Assembly (NCBI GenBank): GCA_937915285.1
Contig: CALDNG010000337.1
Span: 1-6,414, forward strand
Reading direction: 5' to 3'
Length of the DNA stretch: 6,414 nucleotides
Source: an uncultured Desulfomonile sp.
GTDB lineage: Bacteria; Desulfobacterota; Desulfomonilia; Desulfomonilales; Desulfomonilaceae
The position numbers and the translations under genes are program-made. The notes beneath the pieces are model-generated. The model had not been told where the DNA came from, did no database searches, and saw only the letters and a program-made list of their open reading frames with translations. Shown one piece after another: positions 1 to 6,414 of this stretch (position 1 is the stretch's first letter; every line of letters starts with the position of its first letter).

Positions 1-1527
1 AAGGATTTTTTTGTCTTCAATGAAGTCTCCCAAATGCGAATCTTCCTCTTCGCCAATAGGTGTCTCGAGACTTATAGGCTCCTTGGCAATCTTTAGAACC
101 TTTCGCACCTTCTCCAAAGGGAATTCCATTTTTTCGGCTATTTCCTCCGGGGTGGGTTCTCGTCCATATTCCTGAACGAGGTATCTTGAGGTCCTGATGA
201 GTTTGTTTATTGTTTCAATCATGTGTACGGGAATACGGATTGTCCTGGCCTGGTCGGCAATGGCCCTCGTGATGGCCTGACGAATCCACCAGGTAGCGTA
301 AGTGCTGAATTTGTATCCCCTTTGATACTCGAATTTGTCCACAGCCTTCATGAGGCCTATGTTCCCTTCCTGAATCAGGTCCAGGAACTGAAGACCGCGG
401 TTTGTGTATTTCTTTGCTATACTCACAACCAGTCTAAGGTTGGCCTGAACAAGCTCACTCTTTGCATTCTTTGCCAGGCGCTCACCTTCCTTGCATGAGG
501 CTAGAGCCTCCCTAAGGTTCCGCTCGTCCATTCCGGCTTCAAGTTGGAGCTTGTTAATTTTTCTAAGTCCGGTTTCAAGCTTGTAGTCCAGTTCCAGTAT
601 TTTCTGGGGCGACAAGTTGGTGTATTTCTTGAGAGTCTTCTTATCTTCAAGTTGGGTTTTGAGGAACGCAAGATGTTCTCTGGCCTTGTCCAATGGCATC
701 TTGAGTTCATACTCAACCGATTTTAGTTCCTCTCTTGCGGCGCTGAGTTTTCTAACCAGGAACTTGAGCTTTCCTGCAATATGGTCGATCATGTTGCTGT
801 TGAGGTTTATGTTTCTAAGGCATTGAACAACTTCAGCCTTACTCGACTCAAGTTCAAGATCCAGTTGCTCAACCTCCTCTAATGGAGTGTTCGGCGGGAG
901 GTTCTTTCTTGTATGGACCAACGCCTGGAATTTTGCCTCTCTATCTTTGAGATCCTGTATCAGTGACAGGATTTTGTCTACGATGGGAGAATCATCTCCA
1001 TCCGGCATTTCTTCGTCTTCAAAACCACGTATGACTTCCTTGACACGAATGCTACCCTTTCGGAGTTTGTCACCCAGTGCCAGGACTTCCTTAATGGTTA
1101 CCGGACATCCAATAATAACCGTAAAAACCTGCTGCTCACCGTGTTCAATCCTTTTGGCGATTTCTACTTCTCCCTCCCTGGTAAGGAGAGAGACCCCGCC
1201 CATTTCATGCAAATACATTTTTACCGGATCGTTGCCCCGAACAAGAGTATCTGCCTCGGCCTTGATCTCGTCTTCTTCATCTTCTTCATCATGTTTATCA
1301 ATTTCCAGTTCTCTGGTCTTGCCGTCAGTGACAGGCATCTTCTTAGCAAAATCAACAAGTTCACAATTAAATTCCGTCACTATCTTAAGGAGCAGGGCGT
1401 CAATCTGTGACTCATCCATTATATGGGACGGCAAATGTTTATGTATCTCGTCGTATGTTAGTACCTTTTTAGTTCTAGCGAGATCAAAGAGTTCTTTGAG
1501 TTCCGGTTTGAGTTTAGAATCTGGCAT
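1..1527 (-). CDS. rpoD: Primary sigma factor RpoD (sigma-70), N-terminal 509 codons, 3' end outside window
   Basis: This is the housekeeping sigma subunit, which directs RNA polymerase to -35/-10 promoters. My translation from the ATG at 1527 is open for 509 codons to the window edge with no frameshift. Region 1.1 spans about residues 5-60 ([11 protein letters not shown]) and is followed by an acidic run at 80-87. Region 1.2 is about 99-132 ([20 protein letters not shown]). A charged, helical non-conserved insert fills about 133-350. Regions 2.1-2.4 follow at about 352-436, including [32 protein letters not shown] and [20 protein letters not shown]. The -10-contacting residues W413, W414, Q417 and T420 match E. 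coli W433, W434, Q437 and T440. Region 3 begins at [13 protein letters not shown], and the fragment ends in region 3.2 at [10 protein letters not shown]. By comparison with E. coli (613 residues), about 84 residues, including all of region 4, are missing beyond the left edge. The ATG has a clear AAAGGAG site upstream. It is the last visible gene of the mutS2-dnaG-rpoD cluster. Confidence 0.98.
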   Translation of the reverse strand, partial: MPDSKLKPELKELFDLARTKKVLTYDEIHKHLPSHIMDESQIDALLLKIVTEFNCELVDFAKKMPVTDGKTRELEIDKHDEEDEEDEIKAEADTLVRGNDPVKMYLHEMGGVSLLTREGEVEIAKRIEHGEQQVFTVIIGCPVTIKEVLALGDKLRKGSIRVKEVIRGFEDEEMPDGDDSPIVDKILSLIQDLKDREAKFQALVHTRKNLPPNTPLEEVEQLDLELESSKAEVVQCLRNINLNSNMIDHIAGKLKFLVRKLSAAREELKSVEYELKMPLDKAREHLAFLKTQLEDKKTLKKYTNLSPQKILELDYKLETGLRKINKLQLEAGMDERNLREALASCKEGERLAKNAKSELVQANLRLVVSIAKKYTNRGLQFLDLIQEGNIGLMKAVDKFEYQRGYKFSTYATWWIRQAITRAIADQARTIRIPVHMIETINKLIRTSRYLVQEYGREPTPEEIAEKMEFPLEKVRKVLKIAKEPISLETPIGEEEDSHLGDFIEDKKIL

Positions 1528-1537
1528 AAAACGCTAA

Positions 1538-1544
1538 CTCCTTT
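1538..1544 (-). promoter_or_regulatory. Ribosome binding site of rpoD
   Basis: The minus strand reads AAAGGAG here, 10 bases before the ATG at 1527. It is the strongest Shine-Dalgarno match among the genes in the window. It fixes the rpoD start and suggests rpoD is translated independently of dnaG. Confidence 0.85.
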
Positions 1545-1564
1545 CGCCGGACTTTGGGGCAATC

Positions 1565-1591
1565 CTAATATCAGCAAGTAAAGGGCTTCAA
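1565..1591 (-). promoter_or_regulatory. Possible weak sigma-70 promoter for rpoD
   Basis: On the minus strand, TTGAAG (1591-1586) is followed after a 15-base spacer by TATTAG (1570-1565). The latter is preceded by TGA, giving an extended -10 shape (TGnTATTAG). The spacer is shorter than the usual 17 bases, so the extended -10 would have to compensate. It lies 38 bases before the rpoD start codon, which leaves a short leader containing the ribosome binding site. This is pattern matching only and may be chance; rpoD could equally rely on transcription from upstream. Confidence 0.3.
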
Positions 1592-1606
1592 GATAACCGG
1601 CGTTCA

Positions 1607-1628
1607 ATGAATGTCGTATGAATGTCGG
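1607..1628. repeat. Two tandem 11-bp repeats upstream of rpoD
   Basis: On the plus strand, ATGAATGTCGT (1607-1617) is followed directly by ATGAATGTCGG (1618-1628), identical at 10 of 11 positions. One-turn spacing places both copies on the same face of the helix, just upstream of the possible rpoD promoter. It could be a paired protein binding site or a chance duplication. I recognise no known operator. Confidence 0.6.
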
Positions 1629-1645
1629 AGCTTATAAATGCTCCG
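1626..1645. repeat. Perfect 6-bp inverted repeat (hairpin) in the rpoD leader
   Basis: CGGAGC (1626-1631) and GCTCCG (1640-1645) form a perfect GC-rich 6-bp stem with an 8-base AT-only loop. No T-run follows on either strand, so it does not look like an intrinsic terminator. It overlaps the last bases of the 11-bp tandem repeat. It may be an RNA hairpin of the dnaG-rpoD spacer or a DNA binding site. Confidence 0.5.
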
Positions 1646-1647
1646 TT

Positions 1648-1680
1648 CGCTTTTCTACTCGTCAAGCGCCTGAAAAAGCG
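1648..1680. repeat. 7-bp inverted repeat in the dnaG-rpoD spacer
   Basis: CGCTTTT (1648-1654) and AAAAGCG (1674-1680) are perfect inverted copies separated by 19 bases. The interval also holds AAGCGC at 1664-1669, repeated directly at 1676-1681. The stem is AT-rich with a long loop, so it is a weak structure at best. Confidence 0.3.
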
Positions 1681-1693
1681 CACTGTTCTCATG

Positions 1694-1740
1694 ACAGACA
1701 TTGCCTGAAAGAACAGCTCCAGTTTGAGGCAAACATCTGT
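1694..1740 (-). promoter_or_regulatory. Long hairpin directly after the dnaG stop codon
   Basis: In the minus-strand transcript, ACAGATGTTTGCCT (1740-1727) can pair with AGGCAATGTCTGT (1706-1694). This gives 13 pairs, two of them G-U, with one bulged U and a 20-base loop. The two imperfect positions are tolerated as G-U pairs only in minus-strand RNA; on the plus strand they would be C-A mismatches, which fits a role in this transcript. The hairpin starts one base after the dnaG stop. No T-run follows immediately, so it looks more like a processing or stability element than a terminator. In E. coli the dnaG-rpoD junction is cut by an RNase; an equivalent role here is inference. Confidence 0.45.
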
Positions 1741-1741
1741 T

Positions 1742-3505
1742 TCAGTGTTTCAGACGTCTACCAAGTGTTAAAAGTTCTTGGGCGAGATCACCATATTCTT
1801 CAGTTGATGGATCACATCTCCTCATGCGATCAATTATTTCGACTTTTCTTTTCTCCAGTTTTTTCTGTCGTATTGCATCCAAAGACTGATCCATGACCAG
1901 TTCACCGTCGTGCTCGGGTCTGAGATCATCCTCCTCCGGTCTAGGCTGAAGCCAGGACGCTATTAGTGAGGTGTATTCATGATCTTCGAGGGAGGTCATG
2001 AACACCTGATAGTCGAAATAACCATGAGTCCTTTTAAAATCTATGATCATATTTCCAATTTCAGACAAACTAGGATGCTCAATATCCTTCATGATTCCGG
2101 ATTCCAGGACCCTCTCTATAAAACCCTCTCTCACAAGCATACCCCGGACCACATTCCTTTCATGGGCCGGGAATTCAAACAGTGACAATCCAGGTTTTGA
2201 TTTCTCAGTGGGTTTTACTGCCGATGTTGAGTTATGACTTGCCTCCAGAAGTTTTCTGATCCTGTCTTCCTTAACTTTTATCCTTGAAGACATCCTTTCG
2301 ATAAGGTAATCCCGCTCAGTTGAATCCGCAATCCTTCTCAGCAAATCAATGCATTCGTTAACACCCTGATTTCGGCCTTGCATGGTCTTGAAATCGTATT
2401 GGGAACTTAGTCTGTCCAGAAAAAAATCTATCATTGACTGAGCTTCATCCATTACTCTCCTGAATGCGTCAACGCCTATTCGTCGTATGGCCTCATCCGG
2501 ATCCTTGTCCTGAGTCAGGACAACACAATCAGCGTCAATCCCTTCTGAGACAAACATGGGCACAGATCGCTTCAATGCCCTGATTCCAGCCTCATCTCCA
2601 TCAAAAACTATCGTGATCCTATCTGCAAAACGTTTAAGCAATTTTATCTGAGCTGTCCCCAAGGCGGTTCCCAGGGGAGCCACTGCATTTTCAATCCCGT
2701 TGACCCTCAAAGCAAGTTGGTCGAAATACCCTTCGACAAGTATCGCTCGACCCGTCTTTTTCATGGCCTCGCGTGCAGAATCAAGGCCGAACAGGGTGTA
2801 TTTCTTTTTGAATAATGAAGACTCAGGTGAATTTAGATACTTAGGATCACCCTCACCATAAATTCTTCCTCCAAAAGCGATAAGACGTGAATTGAGATCA
2901 CGGATCGGTATCATAATCCTGGATCGGAAGTAGTCATAATAACCCCCACCCGATCGCTGCTTTATCAGTCCAGCGCTTACGGCGTCGTTCAAAGAGACTC
3001 CGGCCCCAGAAAGCCTTTTGTAGATGCTATCCCAGGCGTCAACCGCAAATCCAAGCCCGAGCTGTTCTATCCATGCCTCCGATAAGCCCCTTCCAAGCAA
3101 ATAATCTCTGGCCGGATGGAAATTGCCAAGATTCAATCTAAAGGCCTCTTGAGCAATTTCAAGGGCCCTTAAAATTTTATCCCGGTCATCATCCCGTCCA
3201 GCTTTTCGCGATTCCAGAACAAGTTTTATGCCGCAACGTTCCGCAAGGATTTTCACTGCCTCCACAAAACTGACGTTCTCGATCTTCATCACGAAGTTGA
3301 AAACACTTCCGCCCGTGGCGCATCCAAAACAATGGAAGATGTTCTTGGATGGAGACACGTAAAAAGAAGGATCCTTGTCCCCATGGAAAGGACAAACTCC
3401 TCTAAAATCCTTTCCCGCCTTCTTTAAATCCACGTAATTCGAGATGACTTTTACTATGTCCGCAGCCGACGCTATTTCAGCAATCTTGGATTCGGGAATT
3501 CGCAT
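1742..3505 (-). CDS. dnaG: DNA primase DnaG
   Basis: DnaG makes the RNA primers for lagging-strand synthesis and replication restart, working with the DnaB helicase in the cytoplasm. The 587 residues are close to the usual 580-600. The N-terminal zinc-binding domain has C38-P-F-H41 and C59-F-G-C62. The catalytic core has FRSRIMIPIRD (193-203) and DPKYLNSPES (220-229). The TOPRIM fold follows, with E258 in VEGYFD, D302 and D304 in FDGDEAG, and D335 and D337 in KDPDEAI; all metal-binding acids are kept. The tail after about residue 440 matches the variable helicase-interacting domain. The ATG start gives the canonical MRIPES opening. It starts 4 bases after the mutS2 stop with only a weak GAGTGAG-like site inside the mutS2 end, so translation is probably coupled to mutS2. 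VEGYFD in place of the commoner VEGYMD is a mild change. Confidence 0.98.
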   Translation of the reverse strand: MRIPESKIAEIASAADIVKVISNYVDLKKAGKDFRGVCPFHGDKDPSFYVSPSKNIFHCFGCATGGSVFNFVMKIENVSFVEAVKILAERCGIKLVLESRKAGRDDDRDKILRALEIAQEAFRLNLGNFHPARDYLLGRGLSEAWIEQLGLGFAVDAWDSIYKRLSGAGVSLNDAVSAGLIKQRSGGGYYDYFRSRIMIPIRDLNSRLIAFGGRIYGEGDPKYLNSPESSLFKKKYTLFGLDSAREAMKKTGRAILVEGYFDQLALRVNGIENAVAPLGTALGTAQIKLLKRFADRITIVFDGDEAGIRALKRSVPMFVSEGIDADCVVLTQDKDPDEAIRRIGVDAFRRVMDEAQSMIDFFLDRLSSQYDFKTMQGRNQGVNECIDLLRRIADSTERDYLIERMSSRIKVKEDRIRKLLEASHNSTSAVKPTEKSKPGLSLFEFPAHERNVVRGMLVREGFIERVLESGIMKDIEHPSLSEIGNMIIDFKRTHGYFDYQVFMTSLEDHEYTSLIASWLQPRPEEDDLRPEHDGELVMDQSLDAIRQKKLEKRKVEIIDRMRRCDPSTEEYGDLAQELLTLGRRLKH

Positions 3506-3512
3506 GCGCTCA
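3503..3512 (-). promoter_or_regulatory. mutS2-dnaG junction, likely translational coupling
   Basis: The mutS2 stop TGA (3512-3510) is followed by four bases, GCGC, and then the dnaG ATG (3505-3503). Upstream there is only a weak purine stretch (GAGTGAG) that overlaps the stop. Ribosomes finishing mutS2 are therefore the likely source of dnaG initiation. The spacing is seen directly; the coupling is inferred. Confidence 0.6.
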
Positions 3513-5873
3513 CTCAGGTATCAAATCTATGATAGTAACGCCGGCGCCCCCTTCCTGAGACGTTCCGGAATGAAATGCCTTGATACAGGATTGTTTAGCG
3601 AGATACTCGGATACGGCTGTCTTGAATCGCCCAGTCCCCTTTCCATGAATAATTCTCATGGAACCCAGTCCGCCTAGCATGGCGTCATCTATGGCTTTTT
3701 CGATTACAGGAAGCGCCTCTTCAGCGCGCATACCTATTACGTTCACCTCCCATTTGGGACTGGCAAGTGGAATTTCTACCCCAAGAACACTTTTTTTTGA
3801 AGTGTTTTTTTCGGCTGTTGCTTTTTGTATCAGTTCGACATCTTCAGGATCGGCCCGGAAAGTGAGTTTACCGACTGCGATTTCGAGCTTGCCCCTCTCT
3901 GGGGCTGTCTTTATTCTGCCTTCGCGTCGCAAGGATTTAATTCTTACCAGGTCCCCCCTTTCATAGACCTTGCTGCTAATTTCCAGAGGGGCATTTAATC
4001 GCTCTGAGATGTCCTGTTTGATAAAATAAACGGCGTCTTTTATCTCTCGTGGGGATTTTAAGGTTCCTGCTTTCAGAGACTTCTGAAGATCTGAGAGTTG
4101 TTTCTCAGCGCTTCGGACCACCTCCCTGGCTTCACGGACATATTCCTGAGTTATGGAATCCCGGGTGGCGCTCAATTCATGGAGTTGTGAGTCCAGCTGA
4201 TCTTTTTTACGCGTGAGTTCGACATTTAAATTGTGGGCTTCGTCCAGTTTAACCTTTAACTCGGCCAGAAGCCGCGAACTGCCACCGGCCGATTTGTCAG
4301 CATAGACCCTTGCAGCAGTTAACACTCGCTCAGGGAGACCAATCCTTTCCGCTGTAGAAATTGCATGGCTTTCACCCGGCAAATCGTACAACAAACGGTA
4401 GGTCGGTTTTAGGGTCTCGGGATGGAATTCGGCGCTTACATTTTTTAGCTCTGGTTTAGCCAACGCATACGATTTTAGCTGAGTCAAATGAGTGGTGACC
4501 ACCACTCTGGCCCCGATCCGAATCAACTCGTCGACAATTGCCATTGCAAGGGCTGCGCCCTCCTCTGGATCTGTCGCCCCACCTAACTCGTCCAACAGCA
4601 CAAGGTTACCTTTTTCGACGGATTCAAATATGCCCTTTATCCTGGACATGTGTCCTGAAAAGGATGACACTCGTCCCCTTATGTTCTGGTCATCACCTAT
4701 GTCTGCCATGATTCTTGAGAAGGGGTTGACCTTGGAACCCTCTCTGGCAGGTATCATCATTGAGCATCGCGTCATTAGCGGAAACAGTCCGGCCATCTTG
4801 AGGGCAACGGTCTTACCGCCCATGTTGGCCCCGCTAATTATAGTAGCCTTAGTCTCTTCATCCTGAATTATGTCCATCGGGACGGTGTCTGCCTCAGAAA
4901 CTGATAATAGGAGGGGATGCCTAGCCTGAAGCAGTCTGAATCCATCTGATACGAGTTCAGGTAGTACAGATTTAGTGGCTAGCGCATACAAGGCTCGTGC
5001 CTGGAATGAGTCAAGTCGAACAAGTATGTCATAATTCTCCTTGAGTTCATCCAATTCGGAACGAACTTCCTGGGTCAATCTCTGAAAAATCTTTCTTATC
5101 TCGTCCCGATATTCATCGGCGAGAGCTGCAACCCGGTTGTTGAGGTCAACCACCCCCAAGGGTTCCACATAAACGGAAGCTCCACTTCTTGAACTGTCAT
5201 GAACAATTCCGTCCAGAAGGGCCTTGAACTCCGGCCTCAGCAATATGACGTACCTGTCGTTACGTAAGGTAACGTAGTCTTCCTGAATTACACGCGACAG
5301 GTCACGGTCGTTAACTGTCTGCTCCAGACGTTTGATTATCCTGTTACGGACTGATCGAGTTTCATCATTGATCCGGATGAGTTCGGGACTTGCGTTGGGT
5401 TTGATGTTTCCGGTTTCATCAAATACCCTGTTGATGGTCGATTTAAGCTTTCCGAGGTCGAACAGGGCAGCGCCAGGAGACTTTAGCCTGAATAAACGAT
5501 CATCAAGACGTGACAGACGCCTTTTGACAGATTCGCAGACGTCTGCAAAGTCCTTTATTGCCAAAAGTTCCTCAACCTCAAGAACTGTAGTAGGCAAATC
5601 AAGACTTTGGAACAAACCGAAGAAATCGATTAGACCTAGAAATCCGAGGGAGTCTTCAAGCCGTACAAATTCCACGAACTGGACCACCATATCCAGTTCG
5701 GATTCAATTTGATGCAAATCAACTTTGGGAATAGTGTTTAAGATGCACTCCTTGGCTGGCAAAGTCTGTGCATGCCTGGCCAGTTCCTCTAGAACACCAG
5801 GCAATTCCAAAGACTCATAGGTGGCCTCCAGAATGTCATCCAAAGAATAAACGGTTTCAAGTCGGTCTTTCAA
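3510..5873 (-). CDS. mutS2: MutS2 family ATPase with C-terminal KOW-like and Smr domains
   Basis: MutS2 proteins are MutS-like dimeric ATPases that lack the mismatch-recognition domain. Family members suppress recombination, and in Bacillus subtilis MutS2 also acts on collided ribosomes. The 787 residues are typical. A helical core and clamp occupy about 20-300. The ATPase has Walker A GANMGGKT (348-355), the SSFSGHM signature (403-409), Walker B LVLLDELG (424-431, D428 and E429), GGATDPEEGAA and TTHLTQLKSYA. A charged coiled coil covers about 532-600, a KOW-like segment about 635-682, and the Smr domain about 709-785 with HGKGTG (743-748). The usual LDLRG opening of Smr is NVIG here, losing the conserved D and R. 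TTG is the start because an in-frame TAA lies immediately upstream and no ATG or GTG occurs near the N-terminus. AAGGGGAG stands 11 bases upstream. The linker before Smr carries two A-runs (see the separate entry). The downstream gene dnaG is closely coupled. Confidence 0.97.
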   Translation of the reverse strand: MKDRLETVYSLDDILEATYESLELPGVLEELARHAQTLPAKECILNTIPKVDLHQIESELDMVVQFVEFVRLEDSLGFLGLIDFFGLFQSLDLPTTVLEVEELLAIKDFADVCESVKRRLSRLDDRLFRLKSPGAALFDLGKLKSTINRVFDETGNIKPNASPELIRINDETRSVRNRIIKRLEQTVNDRDLSRVIQEDYVTLRNDRYVILLRPEFKALLDGIVHDSSRSGASVYVEPLGVVDLNNRVAALADEYRDEIRKIFQRLTQEVRSELDELKENYDILVRLDSFQARALYALATKSVLPELVSDGFRLLQARHPLLLSVSEADTVPMDIIQDEETKATIISGANMGGKTVALKMAGLFPLMTRCSMMIPAREGSKVNPFSRIMADIGDDQNIRGRVSSFSGHMSRIKGIFESVEKGNLVLLDELGGATDPEEGAALAMAIVDELIRIGARVVVTTHLTQLKSYALAKPELKNVSAEFHPETLKPTYRLLYDLPGESHAISTAERIGLPERVLTAARVYADKSAGGSSRLLAELKVKLDEAHNLNVELTRKKDQLDSQLHELSATRDSITQEYVREAREVVRSAEKQLSDLQKSLKAGTLKSPREIKDAVYFIKQDISERLNAPLEISSKVYERGDLVRIKSLRREGRIKTAPERGKLEIAVGKLTFRADPEDVELIQKATAEKNTSKKSVLGVEIPLASPKWEVNVIGMRAEEALPVIEKAIDDAMLGGLGSMRIIHGKGTGRFKTAVSEYLAKQSCIKAFHSGTSQEGGAGVTIIDLIPE
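3786..3811 (-). other. Paired A-runs and inverted repeat in the mutS2 linker, possible slippage site
   Basis: In the coding strand, a run of seven A (3811-3805) reads GAA AAA AAC in frame, giving the slippery heptamer A AAA AAC. Twelve bases further on, a run of eight A (3798-3791) reads TCA AAA AAA AGT. AACACTT and AAGTGTT (3806-3800 and 3792-3786) form a perfect 7-bp inverted repeat around the second run. The site lies in the Lys-rich linker between the KOW-like and Smr domains. A -1 shift would end at the TGA at 3723-3721 and a +1 shift at the TAG at 3778-3776; both lose Smr. The sequence is seen directly; functional slippage is inference, and the hairpin is too close to the heptamer to be a standard stimulator. 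Confidence 0.35.
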
Positions 5874-5997
5874 TTAAGCGTCATCTCCCCTTAAACAGCC
5901 CACAATGCAAATGGCTTTCGAATAAACAAGATGGAAATTCTTCAACCAGTTAGGTAACGATAGGGATCACGATCAACAGCCCCGCTGATTTGGAGAA
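5874..5997 (-). other. hisF-mutS2 spacer, no certain signal
   Basis: These 124 bases hold the mutS2 ribosome binding site and no gene. After the hisF stop there is only a 4-bp CAGC/GCTG stem without a T-run, so I see no intrinsic terminator. TTGATC, TTGAAG and TTGTTT occur on the coding strand, but none has a good -10 at proper spacing. Either mutS2 is reached by readthrough from hisF, or its promoter is not recognisable by eye. Confidence 0.5.
5885..5892 (-). promoter_or_regulatory. Ribosome binding site of mutS2 with an overlapping mini-ORF
   Basis: The minus strand reads AAGGGGAG, ending 11 bases before the TTG start at 5873. An out-of-frame ATG (5884-5882) follows the site directly and opens a four-codon frame (Met-Thr-Leu-Asn). 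Its TGA (5872-5870) overlaps the TTG. The spacing to TTG is rather long, so this mini-ORF could compete for or feed ribosomes to the TTG. It may equally be chance. Confidence 0.5.
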
Positions 5998-6414
5998 TTA
6001 AATCCTCACCGGTATGCCTTGGGAATCGAGAAACCGTTTTAAATCGCGTATGGGGATTTCCCTGTAATGAAATATGGAGGCCGCCAGGACCGCGTCTGCG
6101 TTTGCCAGGGTGATGGCGTCCCGTAAATGCTCCCTTGTTCCTGCTCCCCCTGACGCTATTACGGGAATGCCAACCGCGTCAGTGACCGCCTTCGTCATGG
6201 GGATGTCATAACCATCCTTGGTACCGTCAGCGTCCATGCTCGTGAGCAGAATTTCGCCAGCTCCCATCCGTTCAACACGTTCAGCCCATTCCAGGCAATC
6301 GATTCCCGTCATTGTGCGACCGCCGTGAATGGATATTTCGAAACCGGATGAAGTAGCGCCAGTCTTTTTGGCATCGATGGCTACTACAATGCATTGAGAT
6401 CCGAACATTAGAGA
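5998..6414 (-). CDS. hisF: Imidazole glycerol phosphate synthase cyclase subunit HisF, C-terminal 138 residues
   Basis: HisF is the (beta/alpha)8 cyclase subunit of imidazole glycerol phosphate synthase. It uses ammonia from the HisH glutaminase to convert PRFAR to imidazole glycerol phosphate and AICAR, in histidine biosynthesis. Only the C-terminal half is present, and the frame is open to the right edge; the ATG at 6408 is internal, because conserved [13 protein letters not shown] follows it at once. The Asp of VVAIDAK matches the catalytic D130 of Thermotoga HisF, and [13 protein letters not shown] holds the D176 equivalent. [10 protein letters not shown] and [12 protein letters not shown] are the phosphate-binding loops of the second half-barrel, and the end GIPVRI is typical. 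The HGGRT motif is followed by MTG rather than the usual PTG, a minor change. No other his gene follows on the left, so hisF is probably the last gene of a his cluster beyond the window. Confidence 0.96.
   Translation of the reverse strand, partial: SLMFGSQCIVVAIDAKKTGATSSGFEISIHGGRTMTGIDCLEWAERVERMGAGEILLTSMDADGTKDGYDIPMTKAVTDAVGIPVIASGGAGTREHLRDAITLANADAVLAASIFHYREIPIRDLKRFLDSQGIPVRI

Noticed and set aside
887..1537. Plus-strand open frame of 216 codons, very rich in serine, opposite rpoD
   Set aside because: It lies antisense to the conserved rpoD sequence. Its serine-rich low-complexity content is what the reverse of Glu/Asp/Lys/Leu-rich coding gives, and it has no recognisable domain.
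1673..1716. Intrinsic terminator between dnaG and rpoD (stem 1716-1710/1689-1683 plus TTTTT)
   Set aside because: The stem is only 7 bp with a 20-base loop, and the T-run begins five bases after it. This is too weak to call a terminator, so it is kept only as part of the alternative-structure finding.
1618..1896. Plus-strand open frame of 92 codons covering the dnaG-rpoD spacer
   Set aside because: It starts inside the tandem repeat, runs antisense into the end of dnaG, and shows no family features or convincing ribosome binding site.
3189..3395. Minus-strand 68-codon frame inside dnaG
   Set aside because: It lies in another frame over the zinc-binding and core region of dnaG, which is fully explained by the primase.
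5977..5997. Terminator after hisF
   Set aside because: Only a 4-bp CAGC/GCTG stem with a GGG loop is present and no T-run follows.
1..6414. CRISPR array, insertion sequence, tRNA or novel defence system
   Set aside because: I saw no spaced repeats, terminal inverted repeats, transposase motifs or tRNA cloverleaf. Almost all the sequence is accounted for by four conserved housekeeping genes.

Overview
The window is chromosomal housekeeping DNA from a bacterium, probably a deltaproteobacterium-like lineage (Desulfobacterota or a relative). Three things suggest this. The primary sigma factor has region 1.1 and a long proteobacterial-type non-conserved insert. It lies directly after the primase gene. 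The operon also carries mutS2, a gene that Escherichia coli lacks. G+C looks moderate by eye. The lineage call is inference from gene content and protein style, not from a search.

All four genes lie on the minus strand, so transcription runs from the right edge to the left. In that order they are: the C-terminal half of hisF (histidine biosynthesis, entering from outside the window); a 124-base spacer; mutS2 (787 codons, TTG start); dnaG (587 codons, starting 4 bases after the mutS2 stop); a 214-base spacer with hairpins and a tandem repeat; and rpoD, whose first 509 codons are present before the gene runs off the left edge. No gene on the plus strand is convincing.

mutS2, dnaG and rpoD look like a version of the macromolecular synthesis operon, which in E. 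coli is rpsU-dnaG-rpoD and couples translation, replication priming and transcription initiation. Here mutS2, an ATPase involved in recombination control and (in Bacillus) collided-ribosome handling, takes the upstream place. The tight mutS2-dnaG junction suggests translational coupling. The longer, structured dnaG-rpoD spacer, with its own strong ribosome binding site and a possible weak promoter, is where rpoD could be uncoupled from dnaG.

I see no mobile element, CRISPR array, tRNA, rRNA or obviously new system. The observations most worth a second look are a pair of in-frame A-runs in the linker before the Smr domain of MutS2, where any slippage would remove that domain; the non-canonical start of that Smr domain; and the hairpins and 11-bp tandem repeat in the rpoD leader.
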